DNA of 64,000 nucleotides. Source: Lucinisca nassula (Eukaryota; Mollusca; Bivalvia; Lucinida; Lucinidae). Below, in pieces: positions 9,030 to 20,186 of the stretch (position 1 is its first letter; each line of letters starts with the position of its first letter). The stretch covers positions 66,052,406-66,116,405 of the forward strand of contig OY757010.1 of NCBI GenBank assembly GCA_963580285.1, written 5' to 3'. Both the position numbers and the translations under genes were made by a program. The notes below the pieces were generated by a model that was given only the letters and a program-made list of their open reading frames with translations, made no database searches and was not told the origin of the DNA.

Positions 9030-9420
9030 CATTGCTGTTGAATTATTTTGAAACTGAGCCATCGGCTTGAGAGGAGATGTCCTTCCAAGATTTGTGTCTA
9101 TTTTTAGCTCTGACGGTCATCTTGACCATTTGAGCAATTTTGATACAGCCCCATGAGAAGAACATTTCTGTGAATTTATTTCAGCTTGGGAATATTATTT
9201 GAACACATGTTTCTATTTTTAGCTATAGTGGCCATTGTGCTCAGTGGAGTGAAACCATTTTAGCACTTTGGTACAAGGCCAAGAAAGGAATGTTTCTGTG
9301 AATTTATTTTGAAATCTAGCCATTGGCATTAGATGACATGCTGTTTAAAAGATTTTCCTGTTTTATGCTCTGATGGTCATCTTGTCCAATGGAGGAGAAT
9401 CATTTTAGCAATTCTGGTAC
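9030..9420. repeat. Diverged tandem repeat, ~123-bp unit, about 3 copies
   Basis: The pattern CATGAGAA..ATTTCTGTGAATTTATTT recurs at about 9036, 9152 and 9280, each followed by a block similar to TATTTTTAGCTCTGAYGGTCAT. Units are diverged and non-coding, and resemble the cores of tandem-cored elements elsewhere in the window. Confidence 0.55.
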
Positions 9421-9423
9421 ACT

Positions 9424-9719
9424 GCCATCTGGACTTGAAGAAATAGATGGGCTGCATGATGCTTCCATGCAGAGCTGAAACCAACCACACACAAGTCCTG
9501 GTAAACCGCTCAGAGGATCTAAGCCTGCCCAGGCAAAGCGGTGGGAATCGGACCGTCCATGCTTATAAATCCTATTGGTTTCAATGGGTGACAGGGCTTG
9601 AGATGTCATTTCATCTCACTGTCGGGTAAAAGTCTCACAAAACTGGAAGCAACATCTCCAAAATGACCTATACAGTGCTGACGGGGACGTTAAACCTCAA
9701 ATCAAATAAACAAAACAAG
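9424..9719 (+). mobile_element. SINE family S1, full-length copy
   Basis: Starts near GGACTTGAAGAAATAGATGG and runs through GAGGATCTAAGCCTGCCC, a B-box-like GTGGGAATCGGACC, the conserved GAGATGTCATTTCATCTCA hairpin and the GACGTTAAACCTCAAATCAA tail with a CAAA-rich end. This ~295-bp family has at least nine copies here. Others are at 15572-15865, 16357-16565, 19002-19298 and 26535-26829. No protein-coding capacity; it needs a LINE partner to move. Confidence 0.8.
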
Positions 9720-9789
9720 CAACAGCAAACTTAGCTACAACTGAATATTCAGCCAGCAAGCATCATGAATTTCATATTGTCAGCATTTA

Positions 9790-10000
9790 TTAACTCTTAT
9801 CCTGCTGTTCACAACAACCCTTTTCTTTGCAAACAGTGTAGATCCAGATCAGATGGCTTCTGAAGAAGCCATCTGTTCAGGGTCTACACTGTTTGTCATT
9901 CAATTTATTAATTTGTAGGAATAAATTACATCAAGTAATCTGATTGGTTCAAAGTCAAATGGGTGTGGCTAAACTGAATATTCAGCAAGAGAAGGGTTAA
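9790..10000. mobile_element. MITE family A, intact 211-bp copy
   Basis: Ends TTAACTCTTATCCTGCTG and CAGCAAGAGAAGGGTTAA. It holds the full hairpin core GCAAACAGTGTAGATCCAGA ... TCTACACTGTTTG and the conserved AAGTAATCTGATTGGTTCAA. It is the best reference copy for reconstructing the interrupted copy at 704-7446. Confidence 0.8.
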
Positions 10001-10090
10001 AGTACGGGTCAGAATTTCTTTTCTTACAGAACTTCAGAAAATTAACTATCATATATGGAGACTTTTAAACATCTTTCTTTAAACGATTCA

Positions 10091-10310
10091 TTTACCCTTT
10101 AATAAAACGCCGATAAAAACTACATCATTCTGAAAATGTCGTCTGCTTATGCCGTCTGCTGAATTTTTTGCAAACCTTTTAAAAATATTTTTGCATATAG
10201 GCAAACAGTGTGGGCCTAGATCTGGGCCCACACTTTTTGTAAAAAATTACTTTTAAGGTAACCGGTAGATGGCAAAGCAGACGACAATTGTCGTGATTGG
10301 CATTTTGTCG
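10091..10310. mobile_element. MITE family B copy
   Basis: ACTACATCATTCTGAAAATG, GTCTGCTGAATTTTTTGCAA, a shortened hairpin core (AGTGTGGGCCTAGATCTGGG) and GACAATTGTCGTGATTGGCA appear in the same order as in the 8266-8507 copy. One arm of the core is lost, leaving a short hairpin. Confidence 0.65.
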
Positions 10311-10342
10311 GTTATATTTGGTGTTATTAGTAATTACGTTGT

Positions 10343-10674
10343 GTGTGTGTGTGAATTCGGGTTTAACGTCGCTTTCAACAATTTTTCAGTCATATCACGA
10401 CGGTGTCTGGTTGCGACAGGGAGCTCAATGCTCACGTTTATAGTGCTGCCTCACTGAAGTATCATGTCCCAGACACATTACATGATACCACACCCAGTCA
10501 CATTATCCTGACACTGGATCGACCAGTCCTAGCTCTACCCCGTAAATCTGAGTGCCAAACGAGGAGCAGCTAGTACCATTGTTAACGACTTTGGTATGTC
10601 GCGGCCCGGGATCGAACCCGAGACCTCCCGTTCCCCGGAGCGGACACTCTACCAACTGAGCTATCGGGGCCGGT
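10343..10674 (-). mobile_element. tRNA-headed SINE, family S3, with 12-bp duplication
   Basis: The minus-strand head (10672-10596) has a clear tRNA-like structure: A-box TAGCTCAGTTGGTAGAGTG and B-box GGTTCGATCCC. The body includes GTCAGGATAATGTGACTGGG and ends at GTCGAAAGCG/TTAAACCC-like tail with a (GT)n stretch. A 12-bp duplication TAATTACGTTGT flanks it (10331-10342 and 10675-10686). A second copy is at 17693-18025. The repeated body rules out a genuine tRNA gene. Confidence 0.9.
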
Positions 10675-10789
10675 GTAATTACGTTGTACTAATATGTTAC
10701 ATGTTTCTTTGTTGTGCAGTGCTTCATGTTATCCAGTACCAAGTTCATTTCTAATAATTTCGGACGGGCAAGAGGTAAGGTCATCTGTG

Positions 10790-10925
10790 GCCTTTGGCTG
10801 TTTGTGCTGGGGTTTTACATCCCTGTCAAACTATTAAGGTCATTTTAGAGACATTGCTTCCGATTCTGTGGGACTTTTACCCAACATTGTCAATTGAGAT
10901 GAAATGACATCTCAAGCCCTACCGC
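10790..10925 (-). mobile_element. SINE S1, truncated copy
   Basis: GGTTTTACATCCCTGTCAAA, GAGACATTGCTTCCGATTCT and GAAATGACATCTCAAGCCCT match the 3' half of S1. The 5' half is absent. Confidence 0.7.
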
Positions 10926-11017
10926 TCAAATATATCACTAGATATTAAGGAGCTGACTCTCACTACTTTTCATCTGTCATTACACTATCATCCGGGTTTT
11001 TGGATAAAAAAAGCTTA

Positions 11018-11385
11018 CCGTAAAAATCCTAAAAATTCGGACACATTGAGCACTTGCTGTAATTTTCCTAATGTTTTAACAAAGTTTTTTTCACGATCCT
11101 GCAAGGGGTCTAAAAGGAGCAAATGGAATGGCAAACAGTGTTGACCCTGATCAGACTTCTCCTTCTGGAGCAGTCTGATCTGGGTTTGCAGTGTCTGTTT
11201 AGGCCTATCTGCAGGGGTGTAAAATTCCACTCGCCCGCTCGCATTTGCGAGTAAGTTTTAAGGCAGGGCGAGTAAGGTTTTCAAAACTGACCTTACTTTT
11301 TCTTCAGTTTTAGCACCTAAATGAAAAGTTTGAGGGAAATTTTACACCTCTGAATTCTGTCCCAATACTTAGGATCATTAGGGTT
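11018..11385. mobile_element. MITE family D copy, split by a hAT-like MITE
   Basis: Starts TACCGTAAAAATCCTAAAAA and holds the hairpin core (AACAGTGTTGACCCTGATCA...TGATCTGGGTTTGCAGTGT). It resumes after the insertion with AATTCTGTCCCAATACTTAGG. TIRs and order agree with the 13347-13520 copy. Non-coding. Confidence 0.65.
11212..11352. mobile_element. Small hAT-like MITE, 141 bp
   Basis: Ends CAGGGGTGTAAAATTCC and GGGAAATTTTACACCTCTG form an imperfect inverted repeat beginning CAG, as in hAT elements. It interrupts a family D MITE between AGGCCTATCTG and AATTCTGTCC. An 8-bp duplication is not clearly preserved. A CGAGTAAG motif recurs inside. Confidence 0.5.
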
Positions 11386-11517
11386 ATCTTGCTGAAATTG
11401 ATAACCATGTCAAGGTTACTAATAAATATGCATTTCCCAAGGGATGCTTTTAAAATATTGTACATGTTACTTCCTTAAAAGGCCCAACTTTGATCAAATC
11501 TACCTATCGTATTTACC

Positions 11518-11640
11518 CTATGTATTCGGACAGACAGGCCTAAGCAAACAGTACAGACCCAGATGAGACACCGCATGAAGCAACGTCTCATCAGGGACTA
11601 CACTGCCATTCATCCAGCTGTTTTTAGACACAACTTGGGA
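11518..11640. repeat. MITE family D fragment
   Basis: TATGTATTCGGACAGACAGG, GCCTAAGCAAACAGTACAGAC and the inverted pair GATGAGACACCG..GCAACGTCTCATC form a diverged hairpin core. One TIR is recognisable. The stretch 11640-11935 is unassigned AT-rich DNA. Confidence 0.5.
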
Positions 11641-11935
11641 AGTAAATTGTACTTATTAAAATTTTAGAACAAGTTTAGGTGTCAGAATATTTAGGTTAAA
11701 TATGTAAACTAGCTAGTGTTGATTTTGAAAGTGAGGTCAAGACAGTAAACCCATTTTAAACAGAAACCCTAAAATCAAAGTATCGACAGCACTGGTCTGA
11801 GTGTAGGCTGAGAAAATAGTTCTGGACTGAGACTTAAAAACAGATTCATTTAAAACTTAAATTCAAGCTTTTACTCATAAGCAAAAAGTGAAGATACTGA
11901 TCAGATCATATATTGACAACACGATCAAGTGTTAA

Positions 11936-12960
11936 TTTGGGACCCTTGTATCACACTGTATTGCATCGTAATAAAGTGCGACAGATCGCATCTAATCATG
12001 CTTGAAAACGTGGTGATAGGGGTCGATCTTGGACAAGACAAGCACCTCATTCTGTTGAGATGTGCTGCAATCTGGCACGATCTGTCAAGATTTCTTATGC
12101 TCTGTCGGGTCCAACTGACCAAGACCTACCACGAATGACTTGCAATCAGATACGAGACATTACAAGTAAATGCGAGTAAATATGAGTAGATACGAGTAGT
12201 CATGTTTATACACAAAGTTAAGAGTTCTTGTGCCCATATGCATACCCGACAAGATTTAATACGACTCTTGAAGAGAGTACATCTAGCTACAGGCCTTTGC
12301 TAGTATTTTTAGAGGCTTTTGACAGATACCACCCAAGGGTACTAGAGGCAAGAAGGGAAACAGCAAGCCTGTCCCAACCCAAGGGCCTGAACCATTCCAG
12401 CCAGAGAAAATGCCACATTGTCACCATCCGCAACTTCTGCCATCATCAATGGTTGAGGGATAGTGTTTATGCAGTAAAAGTTCGAGAAAAAATGAAGTCC
12501 ATGGTTAGTCTGGCTGTATATATACCGGTCGGTATCCAGTCGTAGCTCAGATCGTGATCACCCTTGATCATGATCGTGAAAATCATGGAGACCACAGTCC
12601 TATGCTATCATAACTGAGCGCATCTGTTCGTGATGAGCGTATCAGAACGTATCTGCACATATCAGATCCTCCCAATTCGGAAAACCCGATCAAGAAGATT
12701 GTTTCAGATCGAGACCCAATCATAGTCTCGATCGCAACAATCCTATCAGAATGCATTCAATTGTATCTGAACGGGAAAGCAGACCATGGCTGATCGTGAC
12801 ACCTGAAAATGACAAATCGTGATTGGATTGCATCCCAGCGCAACAAATCGTAACAGAACATTTCAACTCTCATCATCTCGTATCCAAACCTGCAATTTCA
12901 GAGAAAATTTCACGACCAGCTACAAAGCCAATCATGGCCTTCGTAATGGATCGCACTACA
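11936..12960. other. Low-copy region rich in GATCGTG/CACGATC motifs
   Basis: GATCGTGATCACCC, GATCATGATCGTGAAAA, GATCGCATCTAATCATG, CGATCATGGC-like and related motifs are dense on both strands, around a TATATATACCGG at 12512-12523. The style recalls the motif-rich subterminal DNA of the Harbinger at 983-3601, but I could not find convincing terminal repeats. The open frame 12228-12545 (plus, 105 codons) has no recognisable domain and is probably not a gene. Sequence 12960-13340 shows nothing I can name. Confidence 0.35.
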
Positions 12961-13346
12961 GTGGGAACTAGCATAACTGATTGGGTGTTTTGTCTTGCGT
13001 CACTGGGGCGTCCAACTGATATTGGCTTACAGTTGGACTTGCAGCAGGTAAGGAGACTGGCAATGTTATTTCTTCTGTTTCTACATTTCCATTCATTTTC
13101 CTCTTTCTCCTCTGTCCCTCACTTTCATGATGACACAACTTGATCCACAAGGTTGACATGTCCTTAACCTCAAAACAACCAATCAATCAACTGTTTCCTA
13201 AGTAACAACCTGACAGCTCTAGATTTCCAAATGAACTCCATTTAAAGTTCAGCCATTTTCTGAATAAATTACAAAGAATAACAACCATTTTCAACTGTAC
13301 CATAATTATCCTTAATATTTCTAAAATATTTCTAATTGTACATGTA

Positions 13347-13520
13347 TACAGTAATTATCCTAAGTGTTTGGACTGGCAGGCCTAAGAAAACAGTGCAGAC
13401 CCAGATCACATAACCAGTCTGATCAGGGTCTGAACTTTTTGCCATGCAATCTGTACCTTTTGGACTCCTTGCTGGATCATGAAACACACAAGGTGTCCAA
13501 ACTTTAAGATTTTTACGATA
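13347..13520. mobile_element. MITE family D, intact reference copy
   Basis: Ends TACAGTAATTATCCTAAGTG and TAAGATTTTTACGATA are inverted repeats. The centre is the hairpin core AAACAGTGCAGACCCAGATC and CTGATCAGGGTCTGAAC. It also carries GGACTCCTTGCTGGATCATG. Used here to recognise the split copies at 180-580 and 11018-11385. Confidence 0.65.
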
Positions 13521-13819
13521 CAGTGAGACGGTTTCTGAAAATGTTTCACTTATAAATTTGAGCTGGTTTTAGCTCTAATATGGGCTTAATCCAGGACGGC
13601 CCAGTGAAAAATGTCTATGTTGCGGAACTCAACTTCCCACCCATCACACAACTGAGGTAGTGTTATAAAAAGATATGAACAAATGTATGCTGAGTTGGTA
13701 AAAGCGTTTGTACGATATCAGGATTGTATCTATAAACAGATTCTGCTACAGTTCCAAGCTCCGCATTCACAGCAGCTTTGGACAAACAGCCGTGCCAGAT
13801 ATTTGTACTTGTGTTGAAT

Positions 13820-14018
13820 TTTTGTTTGTTTGTTTGATTTTAGGTTTAATGTCCCCGTCAACACTGTATTGGTCAGTTTGGAGACATTGCTTCCAATTTT
13901 GTGGTACTTTTACCCAACACTGAGATGAAATGAAATCTCAAGCCCTGTCACCCAATGAAACCAATAGGAGTTATAAGTACAGTCTGACAGTATGGACGGT
14001 CTGAATCGTACTGACATT
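13820..14018 (-). mobile_element. SINE S1, truncated copy
   Basis: TTTGTTTGATTTTAGGTTTA, GTCCCCGTCAACACTGTATT, GAAATGAAATCTCAAGCCCT and CAATGAAACCAATAG match the S1 3' two thirds. It ends within GGACGGTC. Sequence 14020-15105 is otherwise unassigned and AT-rich; no gene or known repeat is evident. Confidence 0.75.
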
Positions 14019-15107
14019 TTCAGAATTCTATCGAAAAATTTTATAAGAAAGATTTAACATTTGACTTTTGTTTTTAGAATCAATATTTATAATACTTGAC
14101 AGTTTACATTTTATGATATACTCGGCTATAGAAGTTTGAAAGAAAACCAACGATTAAAATGTTAGAAATTGAACAGTCATCAGATTTATCTCTTTGTTGA
14201 ATTAGAACTGTATTACGTGTCTGATTGAACTATCAGACCGGACCCCGTGACCAAAGAGACATTGCTGGGTACCAATCGCTAATTCCCCAAATCAGCAAGA
14301 CTGGTACCCTGTAGCTCTCGGCGGAAAGTTATACACTGCGGCCTAATGATTCAGCCATCACCTACACCAGGTGTCAGCAAAAAACAACGGCCCACCCTAG
14401 GGGGCGACAGCAATCAACGACAACTGTGCTCCCCTCAACAGAGATATTCCCCTTTGGCAGCAGTGTAGATCCCGATTCCTCGGCTGGTCACATATCACTA
14501 AAAGAAGCTTACAATGGTTAGAAAGTTGTGGAAGGAAATATTTTTCCAAAAAGAATGTGACCAAGGGCACTTACGTATGTTCTCTTCATTTTGTTTGTGG
14601 AAAAGGACCGACTGATGAACATCTCGACATAATAAAATGCAGAATGCAGGTACGAGGTACCTAAATAATACCACATCGTTACAATGCCATTTATTGGATT
14701 TACATGATTTCGGATCAATTAAAATGTTGTTCAAGGTGATAAAAACGCAGTTTTAACCCTGTTGACCCAAAAGTATCTTTTAATAATTGCTATTTATGTC
14801 AGAAGTCCATATCAAAATGTAGTGGTGTTTCAAATAGTGAATGTACTGATCAATTTGTTTCTTTTGCCAGTTTTCGCAAGTCTTCTACATTGCAGCCATT
14901 CTCATAACCTGTAAGTTGGAAAGTTTCTCTACTGATTCATACTTATACAAATTTAGCCCGTAAGCACGTCAATTTCACAATTGAAATACATTTATAGAAT
15001 GCTTGCCTGAAAGCGAAGGTTGCAACTATTTTGAGCATATGACCGCATCAAATTGTGAGGAAGTATAAATTGGAAATTGTATAAACGCTATACAAGAAAC
15101 ATCACCA

Positions 15108-15351
15108 GGGACCAGTTGTTCAAAGCTAATGATGTCGTTAGTTAACGTATTGTTAAAAATTTGATCATTAATTATTGCAAATATGCTAACATTTTTGCTG
15201 AATAAATGTGAGCAGCTTTTGCTGATGCAAAAGCTGCTCACATTTTTTCAGCAAAAATACCAAATTTTTTTATTTTGTTCTTGCTAGAACAGTTAACAAT
15301 TTGACCACTAACAAGCTCGTTAAGCGAACGATGTTTTGAACAACTGGGCCC
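15108..15351. mobile_element. MITE with CCAGTTGTTCAAA ends and long inner hairpin
   Basis: Ends GGGACCAGTTGTTCAAAGC and the complement of GGGCCCAGTTGTTCAAAAC. An inner fold-back at 15191-15258 pairs ATTTTTGCTGAA..ATGTGAGCAGCTTTTGC with its near-complement around TGAT. No coding content. The superfamily is not assignable from the sequence. Confidence 0.7.
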
Positions 15352-15359
15352 AGGAAGCA

Positions 15360-15900
15360 GCAAAAAGTTAACATAAAGGCATGCATACATAGCTGCAGAT
15401 ATACAAAGGCACTTTTTTTTTATCCGCAAAGTATTGATATTTTTCTTATTTCTCCACAAAAACATTATGTTGTGGGTACTCATAAAAGTTCCTCAGCTAT
15501 TTTTCTTTTTTTAGCACGAAAACATTTTGTTGGTACTCATTAAAAGCGCCTCGCTCAGGCAGTTCAAATGATTTGTTTGTATGATTTGAGGTTTAACGTC
15601 CCCATAAACACAGTAAAGGTCATTTTGGAGACATTGCTTCCAATTTTGTGGGACTTTTACCCGACATTGAGATGAAATGACATCCCAAGCCCTGCCACCC
15701 AATGAAACTAACATGGTTTATAAGCACGGAAGGTCTGACTTACATGTACACCGCTTTGCCTGGGCAGTCTTAGATCCTTTAAGCGGTTTACCATTACTCG
15801 TGTGAGGTGCGTGGAAACATCATGCAGCCAATCTATTTCTTCAAGCCCCGATGGGCGGGGGCCAAGCAGTTCTAATGAGTACCCACAACATATATATGAT
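15360..15900. repeat. ACATAGATTGTGGGTACTC-type fold-back, split by SINE
   Basis: TTATGTTGTGGGTACTCAT, TTTTGTTGGTACTCATTAAA, GCGCCTCGCTCAGGCAGTTC and, after the SINE, TAATGAGTACCCACAACATA are the same fold-back modules that fill the 40416-44554 element. The SINE at 15572-15865 lies inside. The stretch is probably a relic of that family. Confidence 0.55.
15572..15865 (-). mobile_element. SINE S1, full-length, 13-bp duplication
   Basis: Minus-strand S1 with complete 3' tail (TTTGTTTGTATGATTTGAGG on plus) and 5' head ending GGGCGGGGGCC. A 13-bp duplication GCAGTTCWAATGA lies at 15559-15571 and 15866-15878 with one mismatch. The duplication shows it moved as a unit. Confidence 0.85.
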
Positions 15901-15959
15901 AAAGGCATGCATAAGAAAGAAATGAAAGAGAAAGTATGTACCTTCAGGCTAGACAAGCT

Positions 15960-16250
15960 GACAACTCTTTAAAATCAAAGCACTGACAGCACTGGTAGAT
16001 CAATTGTCTTGAGCAGGAAAATTGGCCAGAATGGGGGACTTACACATACACCATTTCATTAAACCAAAGCACTGACAACATTGGTAGGTCAATTGTCTTA
16101 AAACTGTAGATTGGGAAAATGGGCCTGAATGGGGGATTTACACCGTTTCCTTTAACGTTTAAATTCCTGTACTTTAAGCAAACAGTGTAGGCCCTGATCA
16201 GATGCCCCATACTGTGGCATCTGATCTGGGTCTACACTGTTTGCTAATGT
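15960..16250. repeat. Short tandem duplication and a hairpin-core MITE relic
   Basis: ACTGACARCAYTGGTAGRTCAATTGTCTT appears at about 15983 and 16070. At 16178-16244 lies a full hairpin core: GCAAACAGTGTAGGCCCTGA with its complement GTCTACACTGTTTGC, flanking GATGCCCCATACTGTGGCATC. Ends of the parent MITE are not clear. Confidence 0.55.
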
Positions 16251-16261
16251 CCCCATACACG

Positions 16262-17690
16262 AGCCAAGTCCAAATTATACTTTTTACACAGACCTCAGAG
16301 ACCTGACATAAGCCATATTCGAAGATTGAAGCTAAATTGTGGCCTCTAGAGGGTGATTTTGTTTTTTGATTTGAGGTTTAATGTCTCAAGCCCTGTCGCC
16401 CAATGAAACCAATAGAGTTTATAAGCATGGACGGTCCGACTCGCATCGCTTTGCCTGGGCAGGCTTAGATCCTCTAAGCGGTTTACCGGTACTCGTGTGT
16501 TGGTGGAATTTAGCTCTGCGTGGAAGCATCGTGCAGCCCATAGATTTCCTCAAGCCCTGATGGGCGGGTGAACAAGGTTGTAACGCAATTTGACCTGGTG
16601 ACCTAGTATTCGACCGCACATAACCCATATTCAAACTAGACCCAGATACTATTAAGGCAAACATTTTGGTAAATTTTCATGAAGATTGCAGCAAAACTAT
16701 CGCCTCCAGAGGATGAATAAGATTTTAAAGAAATTTGACCTAATAACCTAGTTTTTGACTGGACATGATCCATATTCGGATTTGACCTCGATATCCTCAA
16801 GACAAACATTCTGGAAAAAGTTTCATGAAGGCTAAAGCAAAATTGTGGTCTCTAAAGGGTGAACACGATTTTAACACAATCTGACCACAGGGTTTTCATT
16901 ATGAGGCAGCTGGAGGCCAAAATGACTGCTTCAATTCACTTTGTGGTTGCTCAAATCTTAATCTTGTGTATTAAAGTATTATGAAATTTAGAATGTGGCC
17001 TCTAGAGGGTGAATTTGATGTAATTTAATTTAATGTATTTTGACCTAGTGAACTAGTTTTTGATGGGACATGACCCATATCCGAACTTGACCCAGACATT
17101 GCCAAGGCAAACATTCTGATAAAGATTCAAAAAGATGGAGGCAAAATTATAGCTTCTAGATGATGAACAAGGTTTTAAAGAAATTTGACCTAGTTTTACC
17201 TGACACGACCCATATTCCAACTTGACCAAGATATCATCAAAACAAACATTCAGGAAAAGTTTCATGACAACTGTAGTAAAACTGTGGCCACTAGAAGGTG
17301 AACAAGGTAAATGTTGAGGATGGACAACGTACATATGATGGACAAAGTCTATGTCATGCCTGTGGGGGTGCAATAATTATATCTTGGTCAAGATCAAACA
17401 TGGATTCTTGCAAAAAAGTTGCCATTATTAGATGCAAAGGTGAACACTAAGGTTGATGCAACAGTTCACTAAGTCAGTGAACCATGAAATGTAGGTCAAG
17501 GTCAAATTTTCAAATTTGGATGCTTGCATAATAGATGTCATTTATAGATGCAAGCCTATGTCAATTACCATTAATGAAGCTCTTATTGTTCTTGAGAAAT
17601 GAGCTTGTCCATTTGGTTGACCACTAGGTTTGAGTTAATAGTTCACAAAGTCAGTGAACCATAAAATGTACGTCAAGGTAAAATATGGAT
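16262..17690. repeat. Diverged tandem array, ~145-175-bp units
   Basis: CCTCTAGAGGGTGA-like marks recur at about 16343, 16690, 16855, 16998, 17153 and 17289, with AACATTCTGGAAAAG and TTTGACCTAGT in each unit. After about 17380 the unit changes to CTTGCANAAAAGTTGCCAT / AGTCAGTGAACC. These are probably the core of an old tandem-cored element. Open frames here (for example 17053-17373 minus) are not credible genes. Confidence 0.6.
16357..16565 (-). mobile_element. SINE S1 with internal deletion
   Basis: GATTTGAGGTTTAATGTC jumps directly to TCAAGCCCTGTCGCCCAATG, so about 85-90 bases of the S1 middle are missing. The head ends at GATGGGC. GGGTGA flanks it (16351-16356 and 16566-16571), splitting a CCTCTAGAGGGTGAACAAGG unit of the array. 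Confidence 0.8.
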
Positions 17691-17692
17691 GC

Positions 17693-18025
17693 GTGTGTGT
17701 GTGTGTTAATGCGGGTTTAACGGCGCTTTCAACAATTTTTCAGTCATATCACGACTGTGTCTGGTTGCGACAGGGAGCTCAATGCTCACGTTTATAGTGC
17801 TGCCTCACTGAAGTATCATGTCCCAGACACATTACATGATACCACACCCAGTCACATTATCCTGACACTGGGTCGACCAGTCCTAGCTCTACCCCGTAAA
17901 TCTGAGTGCCAAGCGAGGAGCAGCTAGTACCATTTTTAATGACTTTGGTATGTCGCGACCCGGGATTGAACCCGTGACCTCCCGTTCCCCGGATCGGACA
18001 CTCTACCAACTGAGCTATCGGGGCC
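17693..18025 (-). mobile_element. tRNA-headed SINE S3, perfect 16-bp duplication
   Basis: Second S3 copy. The minus-strand head carries TAGCTCAGTTGGTAGAGTG and GGTTCAATCCC boxes; the body is nearly identical to 10343-10674. The (GT)n tail is at 17693-17706. GGTAAAATATGGATGC is perfectly duplicated at 17677-17692 and 18026-18041. The perfect duplication indicates a fairly recent insertion. Confidence 0.92.
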
Positions 18026-18099
18026 GGTAAAATATGGATGCTTGCATTCAAGTTGCCATTCCTTGATACCAGTTTGTACCAAGTATCATTAACAAGAGC

Positions 18100-19490
18100 T
18101 GTCGCATTACAGCATAGCTAGCCGGTTTCGTGCCTTCAAGATATAAGATAAAATTACTGAACCATGAAATATAGGTCACACTGACCTAGATATATTTTGA
18201 GGTCAATCCCCAGGTCACATGGAACATATATTCCAGATATCACATTTCAGAATCAAAAGTGTCTGAATTATAAGGCAAAATAATTGAACCATGAAAATAG
18301 GTCACACTGACCTAGATATATTTCTTTGTCAATCATTTGGTCACGTGGAACTTATAATTCAGGTTTAAAGTTTCTCCAAGAAATAGTATTCAAAATATAT
18401 GGCAGAATCACTGAATCATGAAATAAAGGTCTCACTGACCTAGATATATGTTTATGTCATTCATTGGATCACATGGAATTGATTATTCAGATATGAAGTT
18501 TCTCCATCAAATAGTATTCAAGATATAAAGGAAAGTCACTGAACCATGAAATATAGGTCAAACTGACCTATATATATTTTGAGGTCAATCATCTGGTTGC
18601 ATTGAAGTAATATCCCAGGTATAACACTTCTCCATCAAATAGTATTCAAGGTAATAGGCAAAATCACTGAACCATGAAATATAGGTCACACTGACCTAGA
18701 TATACTCTGAGGTAAATCATCGGGTCATGTGGACTAATGATCCAGTTGAGACATTTCTCCATCAAATAGTATTCAAGATACTAGGCAAAATCACTGAACC
18801 ATGAAATATAGGTCACACTGACGAGATATATGTTGAGGTCAATCATGGGGTCATGTGGAATAAATAATCCAGGTATGATGTTTCTCCATCAAAAAGTAGT
18901 CCAGATAATAGGCAAAATCACTGAACCATGAAATATATGTCACACTGACCTAGATATATTTTGAGGTCAATCATGGGGTCACATGGAACTAATAACCCAG
19001 GTTTTGTTTTTGTTTGATTTGAGGTTTAACATCCCAGTCAACACTGTATAGGTCATTTTGGAGACGTTGCTTCCAATTTTGTGGGACTTTTACCCGACAT
19101 TGAGATGAAATAACATCTCAAGCCCTGTCGCCCAATGAAACCAATAGGGTTTATATATATAACTTTATAAGAATGGACCGACTGACTTGCACCGCTTTGC
19201 CTGGGCAGGCTTAGATCCTCTAAGCAGTCGGTCTCAGCTCTGCGTGGAAGCATCATGCAGCCCATTTATTTCTTCAAGCCCCAATGGGCGGGGGCCATCT
19301 AATAATCCAGGTATGACATTTCTCCATCAAATAGTATTCAAGCTAATAGGCAAAATCACTGAACCATTAAATATAGGTCACAGTGGCCTAGATATACAAT
19401 GTATTTGGAGGTCAATTATTGGGTCAAATGAAACTAATAATCCAGGTATGACATGTCTCCATCGAATGAGTGACTGTTGATATATAAGCA
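18100..19490. repeat. Tandem array, ~127-bp unit, about 9 copies
   Basis: CACTGAACCATGAAATATAG followed by GTCACACTGACCTAGATATA, GAGGTCAATCATGGGGTCA and TTTCTCCATCAAATAGTATT recurs at roughly 125-130-base spacing (about 18157, 18284, 18412, 18537, 18666, 18793, 18919, 19348). One unit is split by the S1 SINE at 19002-19298. Non-coding. Confidence 0.85.
19002..19298 (-). mobile_element. SINE S1, 13-bp duplication, inside the 127-bp array
   Basis: Full-length minus-strand S1 with an internal TATATATAA expansion near 19154. CTAATAAYCCAGG is duplicated at 18989-19001 and 19299-19311. Removing it restores the 127-bp array unit. Confidence 0.88.
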
Positions 19491-19800
19491 TTTAAAAAAC
19501 TTTAACACAGTATTACATAGGTGTTCTAGATTTTGACCGCCAGCCCCACCCCCGGGCATGAACCCAGGGGTCTGTTCTGTTTGAACATCAGAAGACCCTC
19601 CCAGGTTCTTAAGCTCCAAATATGAGTGTTCTGTGATGAGTGACTGTTGAGATATAAGCATTTGAAAAACTTTAACGCAGTGTGACAGGAATGCAAACGC
19701 AAACTAAAACGCAAATGCACACAACCGAAGTGACAACAATAGCCCTCCATGTACTTCGTATAGACATGCAAATAAAAATAAAATTCTTACAGTTCTTGAG
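19466..19800. repeat. 171-bp-spaced direct repeat at array edge
   Basis: GAGTGACTGTTGATATATAAGC and AAACTTTAACACAGT appear at 19466-19512 and again at 19637-19683. The rest contains a CCCCACCCCCGGGCATGAACCC segment and A-rich DNA; nothing else is recognised. Confidence 0.55.
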
Positions 19801-20186
19801 AAACTAGAAATGTGTCCACAGGACACAGATGCCCCCCAGCCTGAAAATTTGCTGATGTTAGTATTAATCCATAGAAAGTTATTGACCATGTTTAAGTTTT
19901 GGACCCTTTTTTGACATTTGAACTCAAAATATGACCTTGACCTTGGAGGTATGGACCTGTGTTTTGCGTATGCTAATCATCTCATGATGGTGAACATTTC
20001 TGCAAAGTTATTTCAAAATCGATACAGAAATAAGTAAGTTATTGACCTTGTTAAAGTTTTGGGCTATTTTTTCAGGCCTGTTTAGAACACTACCAAAGGC
20101 TACTCAATGTTGAGTTCGACTGGGACCCAGACCACCTATTTGATGAACCACCAGTGGAAGGGCCACCCATCTGAATTACTATTGAT

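Noticed and set aside
10596..10672. Possible functional tRNA gene (also 7745-7822, 17947-18024, 25882-25965, 26325-26404, 59672-59748, 59880-59955)
   Set aside because: A and B boxes are clear, but every case is fused to a body repeated elsewhere in the window, and several have target duplications. These are SINE heads.
12228..12545. 105-codon plus ORF as a host gene
   Set aside because: No recognisable domain, no splice-compatible neighbours or polyadenylation context that I can see, and it lies in motif-rich repeat-like DNA.
17053..17373. 106-codon minus ORF
   Set aside because: Internal similarity (YGSCQVK / YGSCPIK) mirrors the diverged tandem DNA repeat; no domain.
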